A DNA stretch of 25,409 bases from AA29 sp041481445 (GTDB lineage Bacteria > Acidobacteriota > Vicinamibacteria > Fen-336), in contig JBGPBV010000100.1 in assembly GCA_041481445.1 (NCBI GenBank), forward strand, positions 1 through 25,409, read 5' to 3'. The number at the start of each line of letters is the position of its first letter. Positions within the stretch are counted from its first letter, which is position 1. A program made the position numbers and the translations under genes. Shown here piece by piece: positions 15,022 through 22,514 of the stretch. The notes under the pieces were generated by a model. That model was not told where the DNA came from and did not search any database. It was given only the letters and a program-made list of their open reading frames with translations.

Positions 15022-17769
15022 TCAGTCGTGATCGTGGCCGCCGTGGCGTCCCATCCCGAACGCGACGTCGTCGAAGAACAGGTCGAAGTCCGAGAAGAAG
15101 CCCACGAACTGCTGGTAGGTCGTGCCTACCGGCGAGAGGGTGTCGAACCGCGAGAGGTTCGTGGGGCCCGGATCCGCGGCTCCCCCGCCCTGGGTGATGC
15201 CCACGATGGCGTCCCCCCGCGAGGTGGCCTGCCAGTCCATCCTGATGGCACCGCCCTTCTTCAGCTCGACGCTGAAGTAGTTCGGCCGGAGGTCGAAGAA
15301 CTCGGGGACGGTCGCGAAGTGGATCGTCAGCGAGTCGTGCTTCTCCTCCGCGATGACCAGGCCGTCGCCCGGGAACAGGTCGTCCCAGAGCGGAGCGATC
15401 CGCGGCGGACCGGCCAGGAGCTCGGGGACGGTCTCCGAGAAGTCGGGGTCCGCGGCCCCGAAGGTCAGGTTCCCGTTTCCGTTCACGAAGACGCTGGTGC
15501 GGTTCTGTCCCTGGAACGGGAAGCTGAAGGCCAGGGGCAGGCTCACCGCATCGTCGTCGAACAGGGGAAGGATCGTCCCGTTGTACGTGTTGATGGTCAC
15601 GACGTAGCGGCCGAAGTCCTGGCCGGCGCCGGTGAAGCCGAAGTCGGGGAAGGTGGTGACGCCGATGTAGTAGGTGCCGGTCGCGGGCACGATGATGGCC
15701 AGGCGGGACAGCCCGCCCAGGCCGAAGGCCCCGCTGTCGTCGTCGGCGGCGAGCAGGGTTCCCGCGCCGTCGAAGACCCCGATCACGGTGTCCACCTGGT
15801 TGCCCGGGACCGTCTCCGCGACCAGGATCTCGCCGGCCTTGGCCGAGAACCGGTAGAAGTCCACGTCGTGGCCCAGGGGACGGATCTCGGTGAAGGTCTC
15901 GGGCCCGCTGTTGTAGGGCAACCGCACGCGCGTGGCCCTGGCCAGGGTGTCGTTGGGCTCGAGGTCGTCGTCGAAGCCGCTGGTCCCCTCGTACTCGAGC
16001 TTGAAGTCGTCGAGGTCGTTGTCGGCGGCGGTGAAGATCTCGAAGACGGCCGTCTTGCCGCGCGTCTCGATGGTGCGGCGGGATTGCGCGGGCGACGTCC
16101 TCAGGCTCGTCTCCTTCTCGAAGCCGGAGGTGATGCGGCCGCCGCAGCTGTAGCCGGCCAGGCCGTCCGTGGCCCCGAGGGCGCCGTAGCGGACGGTGAA
16201 CTCGTTCCCGCTCCCGCCGTGGTGATCGTCGTCGCCGTCGTGGTGACCATGGTGATCGTCGTGGTCGTCGTCGTCATGGTCGCGCCGGGACAGCGTGATG
16301 CTGAAGGTGTTGGCCCCCGCCGCCGGGTACTCCGGCACGTCCGTCCAGGTCACGGTGAAGGCGCGCCGGCTCGCCTCGAAGGCGACGGTGCCGCCCGCGG
16401 CCGGGTTGAGGTCGTCCCACAGGCCGGCGATCCTCGGCGGCCCGCCCAGGTGGCCCTGGATGCTCTCGCTGAAGCTCGCGCTCCCATCGCCGAAGCTCAG
16501 GCTGCCGTTGGCGTTGACCCAGAGGGAATCGAAATCCTGCCCGCAGAAGCGGATCGGGAAGGCCGGGAAGAGCTCCATGGTGCCGTCGTCGCCGATGTCG
16601 AGCGGCCCCGGTGGCGGCGCGTTGAAGATGATGTCGGTGTCGGCGGCGGTCTGCCCCGCTCCCGCGCTCACCGGGGTGAACACGGCCGGATCGTCGGTGC
16701 TCGCGTCCGCCGACTCGCTCGAGCCGTTGTAGAGCTCCTCGGGCCCGGGCAGCGGCGTCTTGGGCGGCGTGCTGAAGCCGCCGGCGAAGATCTCGTCCAC
16801 GAAGACGGCGTAGCTGGCGCCGGGGGTGAGCCCGCGGATGGCGTAGGTCCCGACCAGCGGCGCTCCCACCGAGAGGTCGGTCGCGAAATCGCTGGAGATG
16901 GCGGAGACGGCGTCGTCGTACGGGCTGGCGACGTTGCGCGCGATCACGTTGACGCCGGTGATGCGCGCGGTGCCGTTGGGGCCGAGGATCTTGCCGGAGA
17001 TGGTCGCCCTGGTCGCGGCGTAGCCCGGAGACGGATACAGGAAGGACAGCATCGCGATGTCGTCGGCGTGCGGCGTGGACATGCCGGCGGCCGGCCCGAA
17101 GTAGAACGGGTACATCGTCTCGACCTTGCCCACCAGCGACACGATCGGGAAGGTGTCGTTCGGGGTCGGCCCGCTGTTGTCGCCCAGGACGATCTGGCCG
17201 TTCACCACGGTGTGGGCCAGGTTCTGGTAGTGCCCGAACTCGTGCACCATGACGTCGAGGGCCACCGTGAGGTCGTCGAAGCTGGGGCCGTTGAGGAACG
17301 ACACGCCCTCCTGGATCGTGCAGGTGGTCGGGTCGAGCCACTCCGGGCCCGCGAAGCCGAGGACGCCGGAGCCCGGGCCGAAGAGGAAGTCGAAGATCTC
17401 GCCGGTGTCGTCGAAGACGATCGCGGAGAGGCCGTCCGGGGCGGTCGGGCTCAGGTAGGGGCCGAAGTTCGTGATGTCGACGTCCACCGGCAGCGGCCCG
17501 GCGTCGAGGTACGTGGTCGAGGCCGTGGGCAGGGCGCCCCATTGTCCGAACGCGGTGCCGACCAGGGCCGTGGCCTGGGCATTGGTCAGCGGACCGAGGC
17601 CGCCCTGGTCGGGGTTGTACGGGATGTTCGTTCCGCCGCTCGGCCAGCGATAGGGCACGCCGGCCTGGCAGTTGGCGAGCGGGCCGCCGGCTCGGGCCGG
17701 GCTGGCCAGGGCGGCGAAGGTCAGGAGCGCGGCGACGAGCCGGACGATCGAGCGCGTGGTGCCGTTCAT
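15022..17769 (-). CDS. Secreted metzincin-like protein with PPC and duplicated beta domains
   Basis: 915 residues. The ATG at 17769 has GAGGAGG five bases upstream and opens a signal peptide cut near ARA (residue 27). Residues ~28-245 resemble a matrixin-type catalytic domain: H176-E-F-G-H180-Y-Q-N-L-A-H186 is the zinc site and M219 (VETMYPF) a likely Met-turn. The metzincin consensus has Gly at the third position after the second His, here Asn183. Then come a carboxypeptidase-regulatory-like stretch (~250-340), beta domain A (~399-500 plus ~521-580), a bacterial pre-peptidase C-terminal domain (~601-727, EPNDTLARA...GTYYIGV) and beta domain B (~741-860). A and B share 'VN.NG.L.FG' and 'PPRIA.LWDDL'. 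A His/Asp-rich insert interrupts A, and the protein ends GRHGGHDHD. It lies 14 bp after the gene at 17784-18428. Protease activity is plausible but depends on the altered motif. Confidence 0.88.
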   Translation of the reverse strand: MNGTTRSIVRLVAALLTFAALASPARAGGPLANCQAGVPYRWPSGGTNIPYNPDQGGLGPLTNAQATALVGTAFGQWGALPTASTTYLDAGPLPVDVDITNFGPYLSPTAPDGLSAIVFDDTGEIFDFLFGPGSGVLGFAGPEWLDPTTCTIQEGVSFLNGPSFDDLTVALDVMVHEFGHYQNLAHTVVNGQIVLGDNSGPTPNDTFPIVSLVGKVETMYPFYFGPAAGMSTPHADDIAMLSFLYPSPGYAATRATISGKILGPNGTARITGVNVIARNVASPYDDAVSAISSDFATDLSVGAPLVGTYAIRGLTPGASYAVFVDEIFAGGFSTPPKTPLPGPEELYNGSSESADASTDDPAVFTPVSAGAGQTAADTDIIFNAPPPGPLDIGDDGTMELFPAFPIRFCGQDFDSLWVNANGSLSFGDGSASFSESIQGHLGGPPRIAGLWDDLNPAAGGTVAFEASRRAFTVTWTDVPEYPAAGANTFSITLSRRDHDDDDHDDHHGHHDGDDDHHGGSGNEFTVRYGALGATDGLAGYSCGGRITSGFEKETSLRTSPAQSRRTIETRGKTAVFEIFTAADNDLDDFKLEYEGTSGFDDDLEPNDTLARATRVRLPYNSGPETFTEIRPLGHDVDFYRFSAKAGEILVAETVPGNQVDTVIGVFDGAGTLLAADDDSGAFGLGGLSRLAIIVPATGTYYIGVTTFPDFGFTGAGQDFGRYVVTINTYNGTILPLFDDDAVSLPLAFSFPFQGQNRTSVFVNGNGNLTFGAADPDFSETVPELLAGPPRIAPLWDDLFPGDGLVIAEEKHDSLTIHFATVPEFFDLRPNYFSVELKKGGAIRMDWQATSRGDAIVGITQGGGAADPGPTNLSRFDTLSPVGTTYQQFVGFFSDFDLFFDDVAFGMGRHGGHDHD
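16216..16281 (-). repeat. Low-complexity His/Asp-coding tract
   Basis: A GTG/GTC/ATC-type short-period tract encodes residues 497-518 of the metzincin-like protein, almost only His, Asp and Gly (DHDDDDHDDHHGHHDGDDDHH). It interrupts a beta domain whose second copy (~741-860) lacks it. A metal-binding surface loop is likely, and replication slippage could change its length. Confidence 0.75.
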
Positions 17770-17783
17770 GATCGCCTCCTCGC

Positions 17784-18428
17784 TCAACGCGCACCGACGA
17801 TGGCGCGGATCCGCTCGGCCAGCATCGAGTAGGGGACGGGCCCTCCCTCCGCGGAGGGACCGGCGGCGGCGATCCTCGCGGTGGGGGCGGCCGCGGCCGT
17901 CCGCTCGAGGCGGGCGGCGCCGAAGAGCCCGCGGTTGCCGAAGTCGTTGACGGCCTCCTCCGTCCCGGCCTTGCCGGTGAGGCGGAAGCGGCCCTGTCCG
18001 AGGCCGACCGTCGTCGAGAGCCCGGCCGCGCTCGGGGGGGTCGTGAGGAGCAGGTAGGTCTCCCCCACCTTCAGGTGAGGCACGTCGCGCAGGACCGCGA
18101 AGAGCTGGCTCGATCCGCTGGCCGTCGTCGCCGGCTTGCCGATCATGCGGATGTCGGCGATCCGGCGGCCCTTGATGCTCTGGTACTCGCCCTTGAACGA
18201 CTCGCTGACGTCGATCCGGTAGGTGACCGTCGGGATCTGCGCGCCTCCGGCTTCGATCGTGCCCACGCGGGCGCTGAGGACGGTGCCGCGGAAGATCCGG
18301 TCGGCGCGGGTGCAGAGCTGCGCGAGGTCCATCTGGAGGAGCGTCGTGGCCCGCGCCGGCGGGACGAGCAGCGCCAGCACGGCGGCGGCGACCGGGTAGA
18401 CGAGACGACGGGGCCGATCCGAATGCAT
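17784..18428 (-). CDS. Exported protein of unknown function, partner of the metzincin-like protein
   Basis: 214 residues from the ATG at 18428, six bases after AAAGGAG. A signal peptide ends near ARA (residue 27). The mature part starts TTLLQMDLAQLCTRADRIFRGTVLSAR and continues with TYRIDVSESFKGEYQ, IRMIGKP, VGETYLLLTTPPS and LGQGRFRLTG. I recognise this as a small exported beta-rich protein type ('L..L...AD.I..G.V....' then '...ES.KG') that often stands directly before matrixin-like genes in environmental bacteria. The activity is not known to me; a chaperone, inhibitor or anchoring role for the neighbour is a guess. The C-terminal ~50 residues are Ala-rich and then end SMLAERIRAIVG. It shares a promoter and, with a 14-bp gap, probably ribosome traffic with the metzincin-like gene. 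Confidence 0.85.
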   Translation of the reverse strand: MHSDRPRRLVYPVAAAVLALLVPPARATTLLQMDLAQLCTRADRIFRGTVLSARVGTIEAGGAQIPTVTYRIDVSESFKGEYQSIKGRRIADIRMIGKPATTASGSSQLFAVLRDVPHLKVGETYLLLTTPPSAAGLSTTVGLGQGRFRLTGKAGTEEAVNDFGNRGLFGAARLERTAAAAPTARIAAAGPSAEGGPVPYSMLAERIRAIVGAR

Positions 18429-18474
18429 TCGGCTCTCCTTTCTTGTGCGGCGAAGGCTTGAGAGTGTGCGTGGG

Positions 18475-18502
18475 AGTATGCCGTGACCGCGGCGCCGGTC
18501 AA
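18475..18502 (-). promoter_or_regulatory. Sigma70-type promoter of the exported protein/metzincin operon
   Basis: On the minus strand TTGACC (18502-18497) and CATACT (18480-18475) are separated by 16 bases, matching the -35 and -10 consensus at five and four of six positions. Transcription would start near 18468, about 40 bases before the ATG at 18428. It lies in a locally AT-richer patch of the 164-bp gap behind the methyltransferase gene. Confidence 0.6.
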
Positions 18503-18592
18503 GCAAAATCTGCTAACTATGGTTGTCGAATTTCGACCGTGGCGACCTTACTGCGCGCAACTCCAAGAACAGGCGTCACTTGAAAGGGACGC

Positions 18593-19687
18593 TCAGCGCC
18601 AGATGCGGCGCGCCGCCTCCGCCACCAGGCCCAGCTTGCGCCACTGGTCCTCCTCGGTCAGGAGGTTCCCTTCCATCGTGGAGGCAAAGCCGCACTGCGG
18701 GCTCAGGGCCAGGCTCTCGAGCGGGAAGTGGCGCGCGGCGTCCTCCACGCGGCGCACGACGGCCTCGATGTCCTCGAGCTCGGGCCGCTTCGAGCTGACG
18801 AGGCCGAGCACGACCGTCTTGCCGCGGGGGATGAACCGGAGCGGCTCGAACGTCCCCGACCGCTCGTCGTCGTACTCGAGCAGGAAGCGGTCCACGGCCA
18901 TGGTGGCGAACAGCTTCTCCGCGATGGCGTCGTAGCCGCCCTCGGCGTACCAGTGACTCCGGTTGTTGCCCCGGCACAGGTGCATGGCCAGGGTGAGCCC
19001 CGGGCGCCGCGCCGCCTCCAGGCAGGCGTTGTCGGCCCGGATCGACTCGTCGAGCAGCGCGTCCGGCTCCGTCTTCATCTCCGTCCGGATCCACTCCCGC
19101 CACTTCGGGTCCATGAAGTAGCTGTAGCGGGGAGCGTCGATCTGGACGTAGTCCACCCCCTCCGCGGCCAGCCGCGCGAGCTCCTCCTTCATGATCGCCA
19201 CGATGTCCCACAGGAGCGCGCGATGGTCCTCGTACACGGCGTCGGTGACGCCGCGCTTGAACGCGATGGCCGGGAACTGGGTCGCGCTCGGCAGCGTCAT
19301 CTTGATCGCGCCCGGGCAGTTCGCCTTCAGGAACGGCAGCTCGTGCCCGGTCAAGGGCCGGACGCCGCGGAGCTTGGAGACGACGATCCCGGTGACGCTG
19401 CTGACGGGAGCGGCCTTGGCGTCTGCGTTCCAGGAGCGGCTCACCGCGTCGCCCAGGTCGAACCCGTCCACGGCGTCCGTGAAGTCGCTCATGAAGTTGC
19501 GCCGCCGCAGCTCGCCGTCGGTGAAGACCTGGAAGCCGAGCTCCTCCTGCTTCGCGAGCACGCGCCGGATGTGATGGTCCTCGAGCTCCCGCCGCCGCTC
19601 CGGGTCCCGGCCGGCCGCGCGGGCCTCCAGGAGGTCGGGCGGCCTCAGGAAGCTGCCGACCTGGTCTGCTCGGTAATCGGACACCAT
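18593..19687 (-). CDS. Cobalamin-independent (MetE C-terminal type) zinc methyltransferase
   Basis: 364 residues from the ATG at 19687; ATGs at 19699 and 19702 are alternatives. None has a strong ribosome site, and a TATGAT element at 19703-19698 would sit just upstream of the first. The protein is a single barrel like the C-terminal half of MetE: an opening YRADQVGSFLRPPDLLE, VFTDGELRRRNF, YVQIDAPRYS, and zinc ligands H236-x-C238 (AMHLCRG), E271 and C332 (SPQCGFAS). At ~365 residues it lacks MetE's N-terminal barrel, so it may use a methyl donor or acceptor other than methyl-tetrahydrofolate triglutamate and homocysteine. It is divergent from the feruloyl-CoA synthase gene with under 50 bp between starts. 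A role in methyl transfer from methoxylated aromatics is possible but unproven. Confidence 0.9.
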   Translation of the reverse strand: MVSDYRADQVGSFLRPPDLLEARAAGRDPERRRELEDHHIRRVLAKQEELGFQVFTDGELRRRNFMSDFTDAVDGFDLGDAVSRSWNADAKAAPVSSVTGIVVSKLRGVRPLTGHELPFLKANCPGAIKMTLPSATQFPAIAFKRGVTDAVYEDHRALLWDIVAIMKEELARLAAEGVDYVQIDAPRYSYFMDPKWREWIRTEMKTEPDALLDESIRADNACLEAARRPGLTLAMHLCRGNNRSHWYAEGGYDAIAEKLFATMAVDRFLLEYDDERSGTFEPLRFIPRGKTVVLGLVSSKRPELEDIEAVVRRVEDAARHFPLESLALSPQCGFASTMEGNLLTEEDQWRKLGLVAEAARRIWR

Positions 19688-19734
19688 GGGAGACCCCATC
19701 ATAGGCCACTGGGTATCATGGCGTCCGCGCGGAT

Positions 19735-21606
19735 ATGACCCTCACCTCCAGGTTCGCGGCGCCCTATCGGCCCGTCCACCTCGGCCCTCTGACGCCGGTC
19801 GTGCAGCGACGCGAGGATGGATCGATCCTGCTGCGGTCGGCCCGGCCGCTGGGATCCTACCCCCGGTGCCTGACGGACCGCCTGGCCCACTGGGCCAAAG
19901 CCGCGCCCGACCGCACGTTGCTGGCGTGGCGGACGAAGGACGGCTTCGCCCACCTGACCTACGGCGAGGCGATGACCGCCACCCGCTCGGTGGCCCAGGC
20001 GCTCCTGGACCGGGGGATCTCCGCGGACCGTCCGCTCGCCATCCTGTCCGGCAACGGCGTCGAGCACCTGCTGCTCGCGCTCGCCGCCCAGCATGCCGGG
20101 GTCCTCCACGCGCCGGTCTCGCCGGCCTACTCCCTCTTGTCCGAGGACTTCGGCACCCTGAGGCAGGTGCTGAAGGTGCTGAGGCCCGGGCTCGTGTTCG
20201 CGGCGGACCGGCGCTTCGACCGCGCAGTGGCGGCGGCCGTCGATCCGGAGATCGAGCTCGTGACGAGCGGAGAGGGGGCCGAGCTCGGCGGCCGGCCCGC
20301 CACCGCGTTCGCCGCCCTGCGGGAGACGGCCCCGAGAGCCGACCTGGACCGCGCTCACGCCGCGATCGGCCCGGAGACCGTGGCCAAGATCCTCTTCACG
20401 TCGGGATCGACGGGCCTCCCCAAGGGCGTGATCAACACGCACGGCATGCTGTGCGCGAACCAGGAGATGATCCTGGACGCGATGCCGTTCCTGGGCGAGG
20501 AGCCGCCGGTGCTGGTGGACTGGCTGCCCTGGCATCACACGTTCGGCGGCAACCACAACATCGGGATCATCCTCTACAACGGCGGCTCCCTCTACCTCGA
20601 CGAGGGCCGCCCGCTTCCGGGCGCGTTCACGGAGAGCGTCCGGAACCTGCGCGAGGTCGGCCCCACCGTGTACTTCAACGTCCCGCGCGGGTACGAGGAG
20701 CTCGTCCGCGCGCTGCGCCAGGACCGGAGCCTGGCCGCGCGGTTCTTCGGCCCGCGCCTGCGCCTCCTCTTCTACGCCGCGGCCAGCCTGTCCCAGCCGG
20801 TGGCGGACGAGCTGGCGCGGATCGCGGTGGAGACGTGCGGCGAGCGCCTGCTGCTCGTCACCGGCCTCGGCGCCACCGAGACCGCGCCCATGGCGATCTG
20901 CCGTCCCTGGCCCAGCGACCTCGCCTCCGCGATCGGCCTGCCCGTCTGCGGGCTGGAGGCCAAGCTGGTGCCCGCGGGCGAGAAGCTCGAAGTGCGCGTG
21001 AAGGGACCGAACGTGACCCCGGGCTACTGGCGCGACCCCGCCCGCACGCAGGCCGCCTTCGACGAGGAGGGGTTCTACCGGATGGGCGACGCCGTGCTCT
21101 TCGCCGACCCCGCGGACGTCTCGCAGGGCCTCCTCTTCGACGGACGGCTGGGCGAGGACTTCAAGCTCTCCACGGGCACCTGGGTCAGCGTGGGGCCGCT
21201 GCGCGCGAGGGCGGTCGCGCACTTCGCTCCCTGCCTGCGCGACGTGGTCGTGACCGGCCACGGCCGCGACGAGGTCGGCATCCTGGCCGTCCCCGACGTC
21301 GAGGCCTGCCGCGCCCTCTGCGAGGGCCTGCCGCCGGGGGCGGGCCCCGGGGAGATCTGCGCGCACCCGGCGGTGCGGGCCTGGATCGCGACCCGGCTGG
21401 GGACGTTCGCCGCGCAGGCCCGCGGCAGCTCCACGCGCATCCGGCGCGCCATCGTCCTCGAGGAGCCGCTCTCCCTCGACCACGGCGAGGTCACGGACAA
21501 GGGATCGATCAACCAGCGCGCGGTCCTGGCCCGCCGCGCCCCCCTCCTCGAGGACCTCTACGCGGAGACGCCGCGGCCGCACGTTCTGATCGGAGACGCC
21601 TCCTGA
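19735..21606 (+). CDS. fcs: Feruloyl-CoA synthase-like acyl-CoA ligase
   Basis: 623 residues from the ATG at 19735. It belongs to the ANL superfamily, with the P-loop TSGSTGLPKG at 222-231. Features point to the feruloyl-CoA synthase branch: the opening YPRCLTDRLAHWAKAAPDRT, GVINTHGMLCANQEMI right after the P-loop, DWLPWHHTFGGNHNIG near 262, GLGATETAPM near 380, and a C-terminal domain with GTWVSVGPLRARAVAHFAP. K588 in VTDKGSINQRA is the likely catalytic lysine. The enzyme would activate ferulate or a related hydroxycinnamate with ATP and CoA in the cytoplasm, the first step towards vanillin. No enoyl-CoA hydratase/aldolase or vanillin dehydrogenase is in the window. It overlaps the following amidohydrolase gene by four bases. 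A TATCAT at 19714-19719 may be its -10, giving a very short leader. Confidence 0.9.
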   Translation: MTLTSRFAAPYRPVHLGPLTPVVQRREDGSILLRSARPLGSYPRCLTDRLAHWAKAAPDRTLLAWRTKDGFAHLTYGEAMTATRSVAQALLDRGISADRPLAILSGNGVEHLLLALAAQHAGVLHAPVSPAYSLLSEDFGTLRQVLKVLRPGLVFAADRRFDRAVAAAVDPEIELVTSGEGAELGGRPATAFAALRETAPRADLDRAHAAIGPETVAKILFTSGSTGLPKGVINTHGMLCANQEMILDAMPFLGEEPPVLVDWLPWHHTFGGNHNIGIILYNGGSLYLDEGRPLPGAFTESVRNLREVGPTVYFNVPRGYEELVRALRQDRSLAARFFGPRLRLLFYAAASLSQPVADELARIAVETCGERLLLVTGLGATETAPMAICRPWPSDLASAIGLPVCGLEAKLVPAGEKLEVRVKGPNVTPGYWRDPARTQAAFDEEGFYRMGDAVLFADPADVSQGLLFDGRLGEDFKLSTGTWVSVGPLRARAVAHFAPCLRDVVVTGHGRDEVGILAVPDVEACRALCEGLPPGAGPGEICAHPAVRAWIATRLGTFAAQARGSSTRIRRAIVLEEPLSLDHGEVTDKGSINQRAVLARRAPLLEDLYAETPRPHVLIGDAS

Positions 21607-22478
21607 GCGGGCGCGGGATCGATGCGGGCGCGCTCACCGCCCTCGACGCGCACGTGCACCTCGAGCACCAGGGCGTGGAGACGGAGACCGAGCGCGCGGC
21701 CCGGCAGTACTTCGGGGACAGCGCGGCCCCGCGCGACTGGGCCGGCCAGGCCGACTACTACCGTTCGCGCAGGATCGGATGCGTGGTGTTCGCGGTGGAC
21801 GAGCACCTCACCGGCCGCTCCCACCCGACCAACGACGAGGTGGTGCAGTTCGCGGTGGAGAACGCGGACATCGCGATCGCGTTCGCGAGCCTCGATCCCC
21901 ATCGAGGTCCGGCGGCGGTGGCGGAGGCCCGGCGCCTGGTGTCCTCGGGCGCGGTGCGCGGGCTGAAGCTGCATCCGCCCGCCCAGCAGTTCTTTCCGAG
22001 CGACCGCATGGCCTATCCGCTCTACGAGGTCTTCGCGGAGGCGCGCCTGCCCGTCCTCTTCCACACCGGGCACAGCGGGATCGGCGCCGGCGTGCCCGGC
22101 GGGGGCGGCGTGCGCCTGAAGTACGGCCACCCGATGCCGATCGACGACGTCGCGGTGGACTTCCCCGACCTGCCCATCATCCTCGCCCATCCGTCGTTCC
22201 CCTGGCAGGACGAGGCGATCTCGATCTGCCTGCACAAGCCGGAGGTCTACATCGACCTGTCCGGCTGGTCGCCGAAGTACTTCCCGCCCACCCTCGTCCA
22301 GCACTGCAACACGCTCTTGAAGAAGAAGGTGCTGTTCGGGTCCGACTATCCCTGGATCACGCCCGACCGCTGGCTGGCGGATTTCGCCCAGATCGGCATC
22401 CGCGACGAGGTCCGGCCGCTGATCCTGAAGGAGAATGCCGTCCGGCTGTTCGGGCTCGGGCCGGATCCGAGCCGCTAG
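21603..22478 (+). CDS. Amidohydrolase_2-family metal enzyme, apparent CTG start
   Basis: About 291 residues. The frame has no ATG, GTG or TTG near the junction with the preceding gene, and the next one (GTG in DAHVHLE) would cut the metal motif. The only sensible start is CTG at 21603, overlapping the previous stop as CTGA, with GGAGA six bases upstream. Numbered from there, H17-x-H19 (DAHVHLE), H124 (GLKLHPP), H154/H157 (FHTGHSG), H196 (LAHPSFPW) and D248 (FGSDYPW) are the metal and catalytic residues of the ACMSD/gamma-resorcylate decarboxylase type of amidohydrolase. Such enzymes decarboxylate or hydrate aromatic-pathway acids. Coupling to a feruloyl-CoA synthase gene supports an aromatic substrate. 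The exact reaction cannot be read from the sequence. Confidence 0.88.
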   Translation: MSGRGIDAGALTALDAHVHLEHQGVETETERAARQYFGDSAAPRDWAGQADYYRSRRIGCVVFAVDEHLTGRSHPTNDEVVQFAVENADIAIAFASLDPHRGPAAVAEARRLVSSGAVRGLKLHPPAQQFFPSDRMAYPLYEVFAEARLPVLFHTGHSGIGAGVPGGGGVRLKYGHPMPIDDVAVDFPDLPIILAHPSFPWQDEAISICLHKPEVYIDLSGWSPKYFPPTLVQHCNTLLKKKVLFGSDYPWITPDRWLADFAQIGIRDEVRPLILKENAVRLFGLGPDPSR

Positions 22479-22514
22479 CGTCGGGTCTGGGCCGGCCTGG
22501 CGCGGTAGCCCGCC

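Noticed and set aside
15028..17832. Long open frame (934 codons) on the plus strand opposite the metzincin-like gene
   Set aside because: It is a codon-bias shadow in GC-rich DNA: the product is Val/Arg/Glu/Gly-rich without domains, while the minus strand has a signal peptide, ribosome site and recognisable domains.
19686..21602. Upstream extension of the amidohydrolase frame, giving a fused 930-codon frame
   Set aside because: The extension is the out-of-frame shadow of the feruloyl-CoA synthase gene and has no domain content. The real protein starts around 21603.
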